64,000 nt of DNA from Stappia sp. BW2 (GTDB lineage Bacteria; Pseudomonadota; Alphaproteobacteria; Rhizobiales; Stappiaceae): positions 27,149-91,148 of the forward strand of contig NZ_VIRG01000069.1 in assembly GCF_008107695.1 (NCBI RefSeq), in the 5' to 3' direction. The notes below the pieces were generated by a model. That model saw nothing but the letters and a program-made list of their open reading frames with translations. It was not told the DNA's origin and did not search any database. Each line of letters opens with the position of its first letter. The first letter of the stretch is position 1. Both the position numbers and the translations under genes were made by a program. Below, in pieces: positions 1-8,526 of the stretch.

Positions 1-2
1 AA

Positions 3-239
3 GAGATGTTCCCCGTCGGCATGCAGGCCCCAAACAAGATCTCGATGACATCCGGGTTCGTGAAGGAAATGGCAGCAGCGGTGGCCAGCGCCAAGTCGCA
101 GGTCGACATTTCCGTGGAGCGGGAGAGCCTGGGCGAAACGTGGCTTTATGGCCGCTTCTCACCGGTTGGCTTCAGCGAGAGCCTGGCCAAGGCAGCCGAG
201 ATGTGCGACTTCGACCCGGCCAATCTGCCGGAGTCCTGA
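3..239 (+). CDS. C-terminal part of an unidentified protein (5' end outside window)
   Basis: An open frame runs in from the left edge and stops at a TGA, giving about 78 C-terminal residues. The first ATG visible is probably internal, because the frame is already open before it. The tail is soluble with mixed charge, contains the stretch GETWLYGRFSP and ends in NLPES. I do not recognise the family. It is transcribed convergently with phnF, so it need not belong to the phosphonate locus. Confidence 0.55.
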   Translation, partial: EMFPVGMQAPNKISMTSGFVKEMAAAVASAKSQVDISVERESLGETWLYGRFSPVGFSESLAKAAEMCDFDPANLPES

Positions 240-283
240 TAAAAGCCTTTTCGGCGACACGCAAAAAGGTTTGATCCCTGCGG

Positions 284-308
284 CCCCGGGGCATTGGTTC
301 CGGGGTTT
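284..308 (+). terminator. weak hairpin between convergent genes
   Basis: CCCCGG and CCGGGG can pair across a 10-nt loop and are followed by only three T. It sits between the stop codons of the left-edge gene and phnF, so it could end either transcript. The stem is short and this is a weak call. Confidence 0.25.
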
Positions 309-362
309 GCCGGTCGAAGAATGGCACTGGCTTGGCGCTTCAGGCGCAGGCACCAGCTGCCC

Positions 363-1103
363 TCAGGTGTCACCGCTGACAACAAGCTGCATGCGGTCCG
401 CGGCGACGCGAGCCCGGGTGCATTGCAGGGGCTTGCCGGCCATATCCAGATTGACGCTTTCCACCACCATCACCGGCTGGCCCAGCGCCAGACCGAGCTG
501 TTGGGCATCCCGGGTTTCCACCAGTTCGGCGGTAATCCGCGTTTCCTTGCGGCGGTAATCGGAGATTCCAGCCCGGTTCAGGGCTGTGGTGATCGACCCT
601 GTCTCGGCATAGTCGGCAACGAAGTTGGGCACGCGGGCCTGTTCGAACCAGCTTGTCGCCACGATCATCGGCACGCCGTCGGCAACGCGCAGGGTTTCCA
701 CACGAATAAGCACCGTGCCGAGCGGCACACCAAGCTGATGCGACAGAAGCGCATCGGCTTCCTCGACAGCCGAGCCGATCAACCGACCGGACGGGGCCCG
801 GAGCTGGCCCGAAACGATTTCCGAAAAGCGTGTGCGCGGTCCGATGGGGTAGCTGAGCGGGGCTGAGGCGACAAATGTGCCCCGGCCCTGGTCGGCCCGC
901 AGAATGCCGTCCGACGTCAGCGCGGCGATGGCCCGGCGCACCGTGTGGCGGTTGACGCCGAACCGGGCCGCCAGTTCGGATTCCGGCGGCAGGCGGCTAC
1001 CTTTTTCAAAGGCACCGCTCACGATTTCCGCCTTCAGCGTTTCCATGATCTGGCGCCACACCGCAATTCCGGCGCTGCGGTCGAGAGTGCTGTTCGTCGT
1101 CAT
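363..1103 (-). CDS. phnF: GntR/HutC-family repressor of phosphonate utilisation, PhnF
   Basis: This 246-residue protein has an N-terminal GntR winged helix at about residues 12-80 (PPESELAARFGVNRHTVRR is the recognition-helix region) and a C-terminal UTRA ligand-binding domain at about 90-240. PhnF proteins repress phn genes and are usually divergent from phnG, as here. I chose the ATG at 1103. An in-frame TTG at 1130 would add nine residues but lies close to the likely promoter. The palindrome at 1146-1161 is its probable operator and would cover its own promoter as well as that of phnG. Confidence 0.93.
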   Translation of the reverse strand: MTTNSTLDRSAGIAVWRQIMETLKAEIVSGAFEKGSRLPPESELAARFGVNRHTVRRAIAALTSDGILRADQGRGTFVASAPLSYPIGPRTRFSEIVSGQLRAPSGRLIGSAVEEADALLSHQLGVPLGTVLIRVETLRVADGVPMIVATSWFEQARVPNFVADYAETGSITTALNRAGISDYRRKETRITAELVETRDAQQLGLALGQPVMVVESVNLDMAGKPLQCTRARVAADRMQLVVSGDT

Positions 1104-1145
1104 GCGCTCGTCATCAAATTTCGGTACCAAAGAGTCAACCGGATT

Positions 1146-1169
1146 ATTTGTCTAGACAAATAGACAAAT
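1146..1169. promoter_or_regulatory. Probable PhnF operator: 16-bp perfect palindrome plus third half-site
   Basis: ATTTGTCTAGACAAAT at 1146-1161 is a perfect 8+8 palindrome. Its right half AGACAAAT is repeated immediately at 1162-1169, giving one inverted and one direct copy. It lies between the divergent phnF and phnG starts. GntR/HutC regulators, including characterised PhnF proteins, bind short palindromes of this kind (TGGTnTAGACCA-like). Assignment to PhnF is inferred from position and symmetry. Confidence 0.75.
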
Positions 1170-1233
1170 CGAATCTAGGACAAGGGTGTTTTCGAACACT
1201 TTCCGAAGAACCGCCCAACCCAAAAGGCGCTTC

Positions 1234-1722
1234 ATGACAGATATCACCTCCACTCCCCTCTCCTCGAACATCGAAGCAGACGCCGCTGTTGGCGCCCGCC
1301 AGAAAGTCATCGCGACGTTGGCCGCCGCTTCCGCCGAAGCTGTCGCGGAAAAATTCAATGCGCTTCCTCCCCAGAGCTACGAACTGGTGCGCCAGCCCGA
1401 AACGGGCCTGGTGATGGTGCGTGGCCGCATGGGCGGAACCGGCAGCCCGTTCAACCTGGGTGAGGTTACCGTCACCCGCTGTGTGGTCCGGCTAGAAACC
1501 GGTGAAACCGGGAACGCCTACAGCCTTGGCCGCAACAAGCAGAAGGTGCTGCAGTCCGCCGTGATCGACGCCTTGTGGCAGCGCCCGGCGATGCAGGACC
1601 GCATCGAGACGGACATCATCGCACCGCTGGCCGAAGCCCAGCAAGGCGCGAAGGAAACCGTCCGCGAGGAAACCGAGGCCACCAAGGTCAACTTCTTCAC
1701 CATGGTGCGGGGAGACAACTGA
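1234..1722 (+). CDS. phnG: C-P lyase subunit PhnG
   Basis: This 162-residue protein is a subunit of the PhnGHIJ core, which with PhnM and ATP converts alkylphosphonates to ribosyl triphosphonate derivatives and then breaks the C-P bond. The family is recognised by the central segment ELVRQPETGLVMVRGRMGG and by VTRCVVRLETG. The ATG at 1234 is preceded by AAAAGGCGC and gives the usual length of about 150 residues. An upstream in-frame start at 1186 would place coding sequence over the promoter. Its stop overlaps the phnH start by one base. Confidence 0.93.
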   Translation: MTDITSTPLSSNIEADAAVGARQKVIATLAAASAEAVAEKFNALPPQSYELVRQPETGLVMVRGRMGGTGSPFNLGEVTVTRCVVRLETGETGNAYSLGRNKQKVLQSAVIDALWQRPAMQDRIETDIIAPLAEAQQGAKETVREETEATKVNFFTMVRGDN

Positions 1723-2345
1723 TGAGCGCAAGCAACGCAACCGCCGCCCCGCTGGCCGCGGGTTTTCAGGATCCGGTTCACGATGCGCAGGGCTGCTTCC
1801 GCGCCATCATGAACGCCATGGCCCGCCCGGGCACACGGCAGGCGATTAACGCCGGCAACCTGAAGCCGCCCGTACCGCTGACGCAGGTGACCGCCGCCAT
1901 CGCCCTGACCCTGTTCGACTACGACACGCCGATCTGGCTCGACAAACCGCTGATGGCCTCGGACGCAGTGAAGACCTTCCTGCGCTTCCACACCGGCTGC
2001 CCGATCATCACCGAACCGGTGGAAGCGGCCTTCGCGCTGATCAGCACCCCGGAGAGCATGATCCCGCTGGCAAGTTTCAACCAGGGCTCCGCAGAATATC
2101 CGGACCGGTCGACCACGGTGATCCTGAGCGGACAGGACTTCGGGTCCCATCCGGCAGTCACATTCAGCGGCCCGGGCATCAAGGACACCGTCTCCTTTGC
2201 CTCCGGCCCGGTTCCGCCGGTGTTCTGGGATCAGGTGATCGCCAACAACCGCCAGTTTCCCCGGGGCATCGATCTGGTCTTTGCCGGCCAGGACGCGCTG
2301 TGTGCCCTGCCCCGCTCCACCCGCATCCTGAAAGCGGAGGTCTGA
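1722..2345 (+). CDS. phnH: C-P lyase subunit PhnH
   Basis: This is a 207-residue subunit of the C-P lyase core. The family signature region GFQDPVHDAQGCFRAIMNAMARPG lies near residues 10-35. The start ATG overlaps the phnG stop (TGATG), which implies translational coupling. The downstream phnI start is only 4 bp past its stop, with the phnI ribosome-binding site GGAGG inside the phnH end. PhnH contacts PhnI and PhnJ in the known complex. Length is normal and I see no lesion. Confidence 0.93.
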   Translation: MSASNATAAPLAAGFQDPVHDAQGCFRAIMNAMARPGTRQAINAGNLKPPVPLTQVTAAIALTLFDYDTPIWLDKPLMASDAVKTFLRFHTGCPIITEPVEAAFALISTPESMIPLASFNQGSAEYPDRSTTVILSGQDFGSHPAVTFSGPGIKDTVSFASGPVPPVFWDQVIANNRQFPRGIDLVFAGQDALCALPRSTRILKAEV

Positions 2346-2349
2346 CCCC

Positions 2350-3474
2350 ATGTATGTAGCTGTAAAGGGTGGCGAAAAAGCCATTCGCAACGCCCACAAG
2401 CTCATGGCCAAGCGCCGCCGGGGCGACACATCCGTTCCCTCGCTGACACTGGAGCAGATTGCTCAGCAGCTCTCCCATGCCGTTGCCCGCGTCATGGGCG
2501 AAGGCTCGCTCTACGACGAGACATTGGCCGCGCTTGCCATCAAGCAGGCACGAGGTGACCTGATCGAAGCCGCTTTCCTGATGCGTGCCTACCGCACGAC
2601 CCTGCCGCGCTTCGGCTACAGCCAGCCGATCGACACCGCGAAAACGCTTGTGGAACGGCGCGTCTCGGCCACCTACAAGGACCTGCCCGGCGGCCAGGTG
2701 CTGGGCCCGACCTTTGATTACAGCCACCGCCTGCTGGACTTCGCGCTGGCCGCCGAAGAGGACGGCCTTGAAAAGCCGGCCGAAACCGCCCGCGTTGAAG
2801 ACGACAGCATGCCGCGCGTCACCGATCTGCTTGGCGACGAAGGCCTGATGGAGCCGGACCCGGTGACCGACGAGGACGCCCCGGTCGGTGACCTGACCCG
2901 CGAACCTCTGTCCTTCCCCGCCGACCGGGACCTGCGCCTGCAGAACCTTGCCCGTGGCGACGAAGGCTTCCTGCTGGCCCTGGCCTATTCCACTCAGCGC
3001 GGCTACGGCCGCACACACCCCTTTGCCGGCGAGATCCGCTACGGCGAAGTTGAAGTGGAGTTCTTTGCCGAGGAGCTCGGCTTTGCCGTCACGCTTGGCA
3101 CCATCAAGGTGACAGAGTGCCAGATGGTCAACCAGTTCAAGGGCTCCGCCAAGACGGCGCCAACCTTCACTCGCGGCTACGGTCTCGTCTTCGGTCAGGT
3201 GGAGAGAAAGGCCATGTCCATGGCCATGGTCGACCGTTCCATGCGCTGGCAGGAGCTGGGCGAGGAACCATCCGCCCCGGCCCAGGACGTGGAATTTGTC
3301 CTGTCCCATTCGGACAACATCCAGGCGACCGGCTTCGTCGAACATCTGAAGCTGCCGCACTACGTCGATTTCCAGGCCGAACTGGACCTCGTGCGCCGCA
3401 TGCGTGGCGAGTGGTTCGAAAAACGCCGCCAGGAAGAAGAAGAGGGCAGCGCTGCCCAGGAGGCCGCAGAATGA
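2350..3474 (+). CDS. phnI: C-P lyase subunit PhnI (nucleosidase-like core protein)
   Basis: The 374-residue product begins with the conserved MYVAVKGGEKAI segment of PhnI. PhnI, helped by PhnG, PhnH and PhnL, replaces the adenine of ATP with the phosphonate at ribose C1. GGAGG sits 11 bp ahead of the ATG. The C-terminus is a charged tail (EKRRQEEEEG). The last codons overlap the phnJ start in an ATGA. Length matches the family (about 360). Confidence 0.95.
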   Translation: MYVAVKGGEKAIRNAHKLMAKRRRGDTSVPSLTLEQIAQQLSHAVARVMGEGSLYDETLAALAIKQARGDLIEAAFLMRAYRTTLPRFGYSQPIDTAKTLVERRVSATYKDLPGGQVLGPTFDYSHRLLDFALAAEEDGLEKPAETARVEDDSMPRVTDLLGDEGLMEPDPVTDEDAPVGDLTREPLSFPADRDLRLQNLARGDEGFLLALAYSTQRGYGRTHPFAGEIRYGEVEVEFFAEELGFAVTLGTIKVTECQMVNQFKGSAKTAPTFTRGYGLVFGQVERKAMSMAMVDRSMRWQELGEEPSAPAQDVEFVLSHSDNIQATGFVEHLKLPHYVDFQAELDLVRRMRGEWFEKRRQEEEEGSAAQEAAE

Positions 3475-4400
3475 ACGACACGGCTCAGATTTTTGAACAG
3501 GGCGAATACAACTTCGCCTATCTGGACGAGCAGACCAAGCGCATGATCCGCCGGGCAATCCTGAAGGGCATCGCCATTCCGGGTTATCAGGTGCCCTTCG
3601 CCTCTCGCGAAATGCCCATGCCTTATGGCTGGGGCACCGGCGGGGTGCAGGTGACGGCGGCAATCCTGGGCAAGGACGATTGCCTGAAGATGATCGACCA
3701 GGGGTCCGACGACACGACCAACGCCGTCTCCCTGCGCGGTTTCTTTGAAAAGACCGCAGGTGTACGCACCACCTACGAGACGTCGGAGGCCAGCGTCATC
3801 CAGACCCGCCACCGCATTCCGGAAAAGGCCTTGCGCGAAGACCAGATCATTGTCTTCCAGGTCCCGATCCCCGAACCCCTGCGCTTCCTGGAACCACGCG
3901 AAACCGAGACCCGGAAGATGCATGCGCTCGAGGACTATGGCCTCATGCACGTGAAGCTCTACGAGGACATCGCCAAGAACGGCCACATCGCCACCACCTA
4001 CGCCTACCCGGTGAAGGTCAACGACCGTTATGTGATGGACCCTTCGCCAACGCCGAAATTCGACAATCCGAAGATCGACCAGATGGCAGCCCTGCAGCTT
4101 TACGGCGCCGGTCGCGAGAAACGCATCTACGCCATTCCGCCCTACACCAAGGTGAAGAGCCTCGACTTCGAGGATTACCCGTTCGAAGTGCAGAAATTCG
4201 ACAAGCCCTGCGGCCTGTGCGGCGCGGAGAATGTCTACCTGGACGAGGTCATCCTGGATGACAAGGGCGGACGCATGTTCGTCTGCTCTGACAGCGACTA
4301 TTGCGAAGAACGGCGCGCGGACGGCCATCTGGGCCCGATGGCGGCTGATCCTGCGGCACACCAGTTCGGCGCCACCCAGGCAGAGGAGACCGCCCGATGA
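3471..4400 (+). CDS. phnJ: Radical-SAM C-P lyase PhnJ (catalytic subunit)
   Basis: PhnJ cleaves the C-P bond of 5-phosphoribosyl 1-phosphonate using a [4Fe-4S] cluster and SAM, giving the alkane and a cyclic phosphate. The 309-residue protein has cysteines at 247, 250, 272 and 278 (CGLC, then +22, then +6). That spacing is exactly the spacing of the three cluster ligands and the thiyl-radical cysteine of E. coli PhnJ, so it should be active. The ATG overlaps the phnI stop by 4 bp, and phnK overlaps its stop in the same way. Confidence 0.96.
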   Translation: MNDTAQIFEQGEYNFAYLDEQTKRMIRRAILKGIAIPGYQVPFASREMPMPYGWGTGGVQVTAAILGKDDCLKMIDQGSDDTTNAVSLRGFFEKTAGVRTTYETSEASVIQTRHRIPEKALREDQIIVFQVPIPEPLRFLEPRETETRKMHALEDYGLMHVKLYEDIAKNGHIATTYAYPVKVNDRYVMDPSPTPKFDNPKIDQMAALQLYGAGREKRIYAIPPYTKVKSLDFEDYPFEVQKFDKPCGLCGAENVYLDEVILDDKGGRMFVCSDSDYCEERRADGHLGPMAADPAAHQFGATQAEETAR

Positions 4401-5185
4401 ACGCCTTTCCGTCCACGGACCCGCTGCTGCAGGTTCACAACGTCACCCGCTATTATGGCGACCGCATCGGCTGCGCCGATGTCTCCTTTGATCTGTGGCC
4501 CGGCGAAGTGCTGGCCATCGTCGGCGAAAGCGGTTCCGGCAAGACAACGCTGCTCAACTGCCTGTCGACACGGCTTGCCCCGACGGCCGGCGCCATCGAA
4601 TACCGCATGCGTGACGGCACCATGCGCAATCTCTACCAGCTGACCGAGGCCGAACGCCGCCTCCTGATGCGCACCGATTGGGGCTTCGTGCACCAGAACG
4701 CGGCCGAAGGCCTGCGCATGAATGTTTCCGCAGGCGCCAACGTCGGCGAGCGGCTGATGGCGGTTGGTGAGCGTCACTACGGCAACATCCGCTCCACGGC
4801 CGACGACTGGCTGGGACGGGTGGAAATCGAAAGTGACCGTATCGACGACGATCCCCGCTCCTTCTCCGGCGGCATGCGCCAGCGCCTGCAGATCGCCCGC
4901 AACCTCGTCACCCGGCCGCGGCTGGTCTTCATGGACGAGCCGACCGGCGGCCTGGACGTCTCCGTGCAGGCCCGCCTTCTGGACCTGCTGCGCCGTCTGG
5001 TGGCCGATCTCGGGCTTTCGGTGGTTATCGTCACCCACGATCTTGCCGTGGCCCGGTTGCTGTCGCACCGGATCATGGTGATGCGCCACGGCAATGTCAT
5101 CGAAAGCGGCCTGACGGACCAGGTGCTCGACGATCCGCGCGAGCCCTATACCCAGCTGCTCGTTTCTTCCATTCTCCAGGTATGA
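4397..5185 (+). CDS. phnK: C-P lyase associated ATPase PhnK (ABC type)
   Basis: This 262-residue ABC ATPase has Walker A GESGSGKT at about 43-50, the signature FSGGM at 156-160, Walker B LVFMDEP at 176-182 and the H-loop at VIVTHDLA. PhnK docks on the PhnJ side of the core complex and acts in substrate opening rather than transport. It is coupled to phnJ and phnL by ATGA overlaps on both sides. The ABC family alone would also fit a dipeptide importer, but context and order identify phnK. Confidence 0.95.
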   Translation: MNAFPSTDPLLQVHNVTRYYGDRIGCADVSFDLWPGEVLAIVGESGSGKTTLLNCLSTRLAPTAGAIEYRMRDGTMRNLYQLTEAERRLLMRTDWGFVHQNAAEGLRMNVSAGANVGERLMAVGERHYGNIRSTADDWLGRVEIESDRIDDDPRSFSGGMRQRLQIARNLVTRPRLVFMDEPTGGLDVSVQARLLDLLRRLVADLGLSVVIVTHDLAVARLLSHRIMVMRHGNVIESGLTDQVLDDPREPYTQLLVSSILQV

Positions 5186-5898
5186 GGACCGAAATGCCCG
5201 TACGCCTCTATCTCAACAATGTCGGCAAGTCCTTCACCATGCACCTGCAGGGTGGAACCGTCATTCCCGTGGTCGAGAAAGTCGAATTTTCCGTCAATGC
5301 CGGGGAATGCGTCGTCCTTGGCGGCCCTTCGGGTGCCGGCAAGAGCTCGATCCTCAAGATGATCTACGGCAACTATCGCTGTGACGAAGGCCAGATCCTG
5401 GTGACGGCCGGCGACGAGATCGTCAACATCGCCGGAGCCGAACCGCGCAAGGTTCTGAGCCTGCGCGAAGACACGATCGGCTACGTCAGCCAGTTTCTGC
5501 GCACCATCCCGCGCGTGTCGGCGGAAGACGTGGTCGCAGAACCGCTGATCGCCCAGGGCACCAGCGAGGAAGAAGGCGTCGACAAGGCGCGCTCCCTGCT
5601 GTCGCGGCTGAATGTGCCCGAGCGCCTGTGGACCCTGCCGCCAGCCACCTTCTCCGGTGGCGAACAGCAGCGCGTCAACATCGCCAGGGGGTTCATTGCC
5701 CATTATCCGATCCTGCTGCTGGACGAGCCGACCGCCTCGCTCGATGCTGCCAACCGGGCCGTTGTCGTCCGTCTGGTGGAAGAGAAGAAGACACACGGCG
5801 TTGCCATGGTCGGCATCCTGCACGATCAGGATGTGCGGGAACAGATCGCCGACCGCATCATCGATGTAACCGGGTTCAGCGCGGAAGCGGCCGCCTGA
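5182..5898 (+). CDS. phnL: C-P lyase associated ATPase PhnL (ABC type)
   Basis: The second ABC ATPase is 238 residues long, with Walker A GGPSGAGKSS at 47-56, signature FSGGE at 157-161 and Walker B LLLDEP near 177-182. PhnL helps assemble ribosyl phosphonate with PhnGHI. The ATG at 5182 overlaps the phnK stop. An alternative ATG at 5194, with GAGG just ahead, gives the shorter MPVRLY start that better matches known PhnL proteins. It is the last gene of the first unit; a hairpin follows 26 bp later. Confidence 0.94.
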   Translation: MRTEMPVRLYLNNVGKSFTMHLQGGTVIPVVEKVEFSVNAGECVVLGGPSGAGKSSILKMIYGNYRCDEGQILVTAGDEIVNIAGAEPRKVLSLREDTIGYVSQFLRTIPRVSAEDVVAEPLIAQGTSEEEGVDKARSLLSRLNVPERLWTLPPATFSGGEQQRVNIARGFIAHYPILLLDEPTASLDAANRAVVVRLVEEKKTHGVAMVGILHDQDVREQIADRIIDVTGFSAEAAA

Positions 5899-5923
5899 GG
5901 CGCAAGATGAGGAAAGGCTTGCA

Positions 5924-5964
5924 GACGGGCGGAAACTGTCACAGAAAAGTCACCGCCCGTCTTT
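5924..5964 (+). terminator. 9-bp GC hairpin after phnL
   Basis: GACGGGCGG (5924-5932) pairs perfectly with CCGCCCGTC (5953-5961) across a 20-nt loop, followed by TTT. It may end or attenuate the phnGHIJKL transcript, though the T-run is short. The loop contains the Pho-box-like repeat described separately. Confidence 0.45.
5936..5953 (+). promoter_or_regulatory. Putative Pho box upstream of the DUF1045-phnM-phnN unit
   Basis: CTGTCAC-AGAA-AAGTCAC consists of two 7-nt direct repeats with an 11-bp period, close to the PhoB box CTGTCAT-N4-CTGTCAT. It lies 93 bp ahead of the next ATG. Phosphonate genes are classical PhoB targets, so induction by phosphate starvation is expected. The second repeat matches 5 of 7 bases. 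No equally good site is visible ahead of phnG. Confidence 0.55.
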
Positions 5965-6045
5965 AGGTCACTCCTTCAGAAAGTTGAAGGACGTGGCCCT
6001 GCCACCTCCCGGCCGAACCACATTTCAAAAATTGCGATTTCCGTC

Positions 6046-6795
6046 ATGCGCTATGCCCTCTATTTCGCCGCCGACGCCGACGACCGTCTGATGCAGCTTG
6101 GAAACGCCTGGCTCGGGCGTGATCCCTTTACCGGTGCAGCCCTGCCGCAGCCGGAACTGCCCGGCATGACACCGGCACATTTTCAGGAGCTCACGACCGA
6201 TCCCCGGCGCTATGGATTTCACGGGACCTTGAAAGCCCCGTTTTCCCTCGCAGCCGATCAGACCGAGGCGGGGCTGACGGAAGCCTGCGCAGCCTTTGCG
6301 GCGGAAATCGCGCCTTACGAGATAGAAGCGCTCGGCGTGAACAGGCTTGGCCGCTTTCTGGCACTCACCCCCGAAGCGGAAGAGCCTGCCCTGGGCGCCT
6401 TCGCCAGCCTATGCGTGCGCCAGTTCGAGCCCTTCCGCGCGCCACTTTCGGAGGCGGATCTGGAGCGCCGCCGCAAGAGCGGACTGTCGGAAAAGCACGA
6501 CACTTACCTCGTCAGATGGGGCTACCCCTATATCTTCGACGAGTTCCGTTTTCATCTGACGCTGTCCAACAAGCTGGAAGACGACGCCGACATGGACCGG
6601 CTGACAAATGCAGCCCGGCATCACTTTTCGGACGTTACCGGCAGAAAGCGGCTGTGCCGCCACTTTGCGCTTTACACCGAAGCCGAGCGCGGCGCGCCGT
6701 TCAAGGTTCACACGGTTTTTGAGCTGACCGGCAACACCGCCCCTGCCGATGCACTCAGCCAGAGCGGGCACCGCGCCCAAGAGGAAACTGCATGA
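6046..6795 (+). CDS. Phosphonate-operon DUF1045 protein, 2H phosphoesterase fold
   Basis: The 249-residue protein begins MRYALYFAADADDRL and carries two HxT motifs, FHGTLKAPF (near residue 60) and FHLTLSNKL (near 170). These are the catalytic signature of the 2H phosphoesterase superfamily. Proteins of this family are found in many alphaproteobacterial phn clusters. Since phnP is not seen here, a role in opening the 1,2-cyclic ribosyl phosphate made by PhnJ is attractive, but it is inference. It overlaps phnM by an ATGA. Confidence 0.85.
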   Translation: MRYALYFAADADDRLMQLGNAWLGRDPFTGAALPQPELPGMTPAHFQELTTDPRRYGFHGTLKAPFSLAADQTEAGLTEACAAFAAEIAPYEIEALGVNRLGRFLALTPEAEEPALGAFASLCVRQFEPFRAPLSEADLERRRKSGLSEKHDTYLVRWGYPYIFDEFRFHLTLSNKLEDDADMDRLTNAARHHFSDVTGRKRLCRHFALYTEAERGAPFKVHTVFELTGNTAPADALSQSGHRAQEETA

Positions 6796-7937
6796 GCAAG
6801 CACCCCAAAGTCTTCAGGAACGCCAGTCTGGTTCTCGCAGACGAAGTGTTCGACGGTTCCCTGACAGTCGATGATACCGGTCTGATTTCCGGCATCGGGT
6901 CGCCGACCGACGTCGACGGCCATGACTGCGAAGGAGATTTCCTGCTGCCCGGCCTGGTCGAACTGCATACCGACCATCTGGAAACCCACTATGCTCCGCG
7001 TCCGAAAGTCCGCTGGAACCCGGTGTCCTCGGTACAGGCCCACGATGCACAGATCGCCTGTTCCGGCATCACCACGGTGTTCGATGCACTGCGCGTCGGC
7101 ATGGATGAAGATGCGGATCTCGGCTATGCGGACATGCGCGCACTTGCCGATGCCATTGAAACCGGCCAGCGGGAAAACCGCCTGCGCGCCGATCATTTCA
7201 TCCACCTGCGCTGCGAAGTGTCCGCACCAGACGTGCTCGACGCCTTCAAGGTGTTTGAGGATGACGACAGCATCCGCCTGATCTCGCTGATGGACCACAC
7301 CCCCGGCCAGCGCCAGTTCGTGTCGATGGATGCCTACAAGATCTACTATCAGGGCAAGAAGGGGTTCACCGACGCCCAGATGGACGAGTTCATCCGCAAG
7401 CGCCAGGCACGCGCCAGCAGTCTGGCCCCTGAAAACCGCAAGCGTCTGTCGGACATCGCTCAGGCACGCGGCATCGCCATCGCCAGCCACGACGATGCCA
7501 CCGTGGCGCACGTGGACGAAGCGCTGTCGCTGCAGACGAAAATCGCCGAGTTCCCGACCACTCTGGAAGCGGCCAGGGCATCACACGAGGCAGGCATGGC
7601 CGTTTTGATGGGGGCGCCGAACGTTGTTCGGGGCGGCTCCCATTCGGGCAACATCTCGGCGAAGGAACTTGCCGAGGCTGGTGTTCTGGATGTGCTTTCC
7701 TCCGACTACGTGCCGATTTCGCTGCTGCAGGCCGCGTTCCAGCTTGCTGCGGAAGTCGAGGCGATTTCCCTGCCGCAGTCCGTCGCAATGGTCACGGCAA
7801 CGCCTGCAAGTGCCATCGGCCTGAAAGACCGCGGCATTCTGGAACCCGGCCTCAGGGCGGATCTCATTCAGGTGAAGATGGTTGGTGACATTCCGATCGT
7901 GCGTGGTGTCTGGCGCGAGGGCAAACGGGTTGCCTGA
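6792..7937 (+). CDS. phnM: PhnM, ribosyl triphosphonate diphosphatase
   Basis: This 381-residue amidohydrolase has the metal-binding HTDH motif at residues 59-62, a carbamylated-Lys-type core and the conserved SHDDAT segment. PhnM removes pyrophosphate from 5-triphosphoribosyl 1-phosphonate before PhnJ acts. Its start overlaps the DUF1045 stop. phnN follows 13 bp after its stop. Confidence 0.95.
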   Translation: MSKHPKVFRNASLVLADEVFDGSLTVDDTGLISGIGSPTDVDGHDCEGDFLLPGLVELHTDHLETHYAPRPKVRWNPVSSVQAHDAQIACSGITTVFDALRVGMDEDADLGYADMRALADAIETGQRENRLRADHFIHLRCEVSAPDVLDAFKVFEDDDSIRLISLMDHTPGQRQFVSMDAYKIYYQGKKGFTDAQMDEFIRKRQARASSLAPENRKRLSDIAQARGIAIASHDDATVAHVDEALSLQTKIAEFPTTLEAARASHEAGMAVLMGAPNVVRGGSHSGNISAKELAEAGVLDVLSSDYVPISLLQAAFQLAAEVEAISLPQSVAMVTATPASAIGLKDRGILEPGLRADLIQVKMVGDIPIVRGVWREGKRVA

Positions 7938-7950
7938 GGCTGCTTCCGCC

Positions 7951-8508
7951 ATGACAGAAAAACTCGGCCCGGGCCGCATGGTACTTGTGGTCGGCCCAAG
8001 CGGGGCCGGCAAGGACACATTGATGGCTGCGCTCAAGGCCCGCCTTGCGGGCCGGACGGACGTCAGCTTCGCCCGGCGCGCCATCACCCGCAAAGCCGAT
8101 GCAGAGGCCGAGGATCACGACACGATTTCGCGCGCCGAGTTCGACCAGCTGAGAGATTCCGGCAACGTTGCCCTGTGCTGGGAGGCCCATGGGCTCGGCT
8201 ACGTCATCCCACAAAGCTACGACCGGGCAATCGAAGCCGGCGAAACCGTGATTGCCAATGGCTCACGCAAGGTGTTGAAGCAGGCAGAAGACAAGTACCG
8301 CAACGCCAGCGTTCTGCTGATCACTGCACCGGTCGAAATTCTGGCCGAACGCCTTGCCGCACGCGGCCGTGAAAGCAGGCAGGAAATAGAGGAACGCTTG
8401 CGCCGCGCCGACCTGGAGCCGGAAAACGTCGCCAACCTGATCCGCATCGAGAACACAGGCACGGTGGAAGGCGCGGTCGACAGGATGGTCGCCGCGCTCG
8501 GTCTTTGA
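7951..8508 (+). CDS. phnN: PhnN, ribose 1,5-bisphosphokinase
   Basis: PhnN phosphorylates ribose 1,5-bisphosphate to PRPP, returning the C-P lyase product to metabolism. The 185-residue protein has a P-loop GPSGAGKD at about 15-22 and a guanylate-kinase-like architecture (SFARRAITRK follows). I chose the ATG at 7951. An in-frame TTG at 7930 that overlaps the phnM stop is a possible alternative. It is the last gene of the phosphonate locus. Confidence 0.93.
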   Translation: MTEKLGPGRMVLVVGPSGAGKDTLMAALKARLAGRTDVSFARRAITRKADAEAEDHDTISRAEFDQLRDSGNVALCWEAHGLGYVIPQSYDRAIEAGETVIANGSRKVLKQAEDKYRNASVLLITAPVEILAERLAARGRESRQEIEERLRRADLEPENVANLIRIENTGTVEGAVDRMVAALGL

Positions 8509-8526
8509 CCTTTTCCGTACCTGCGC

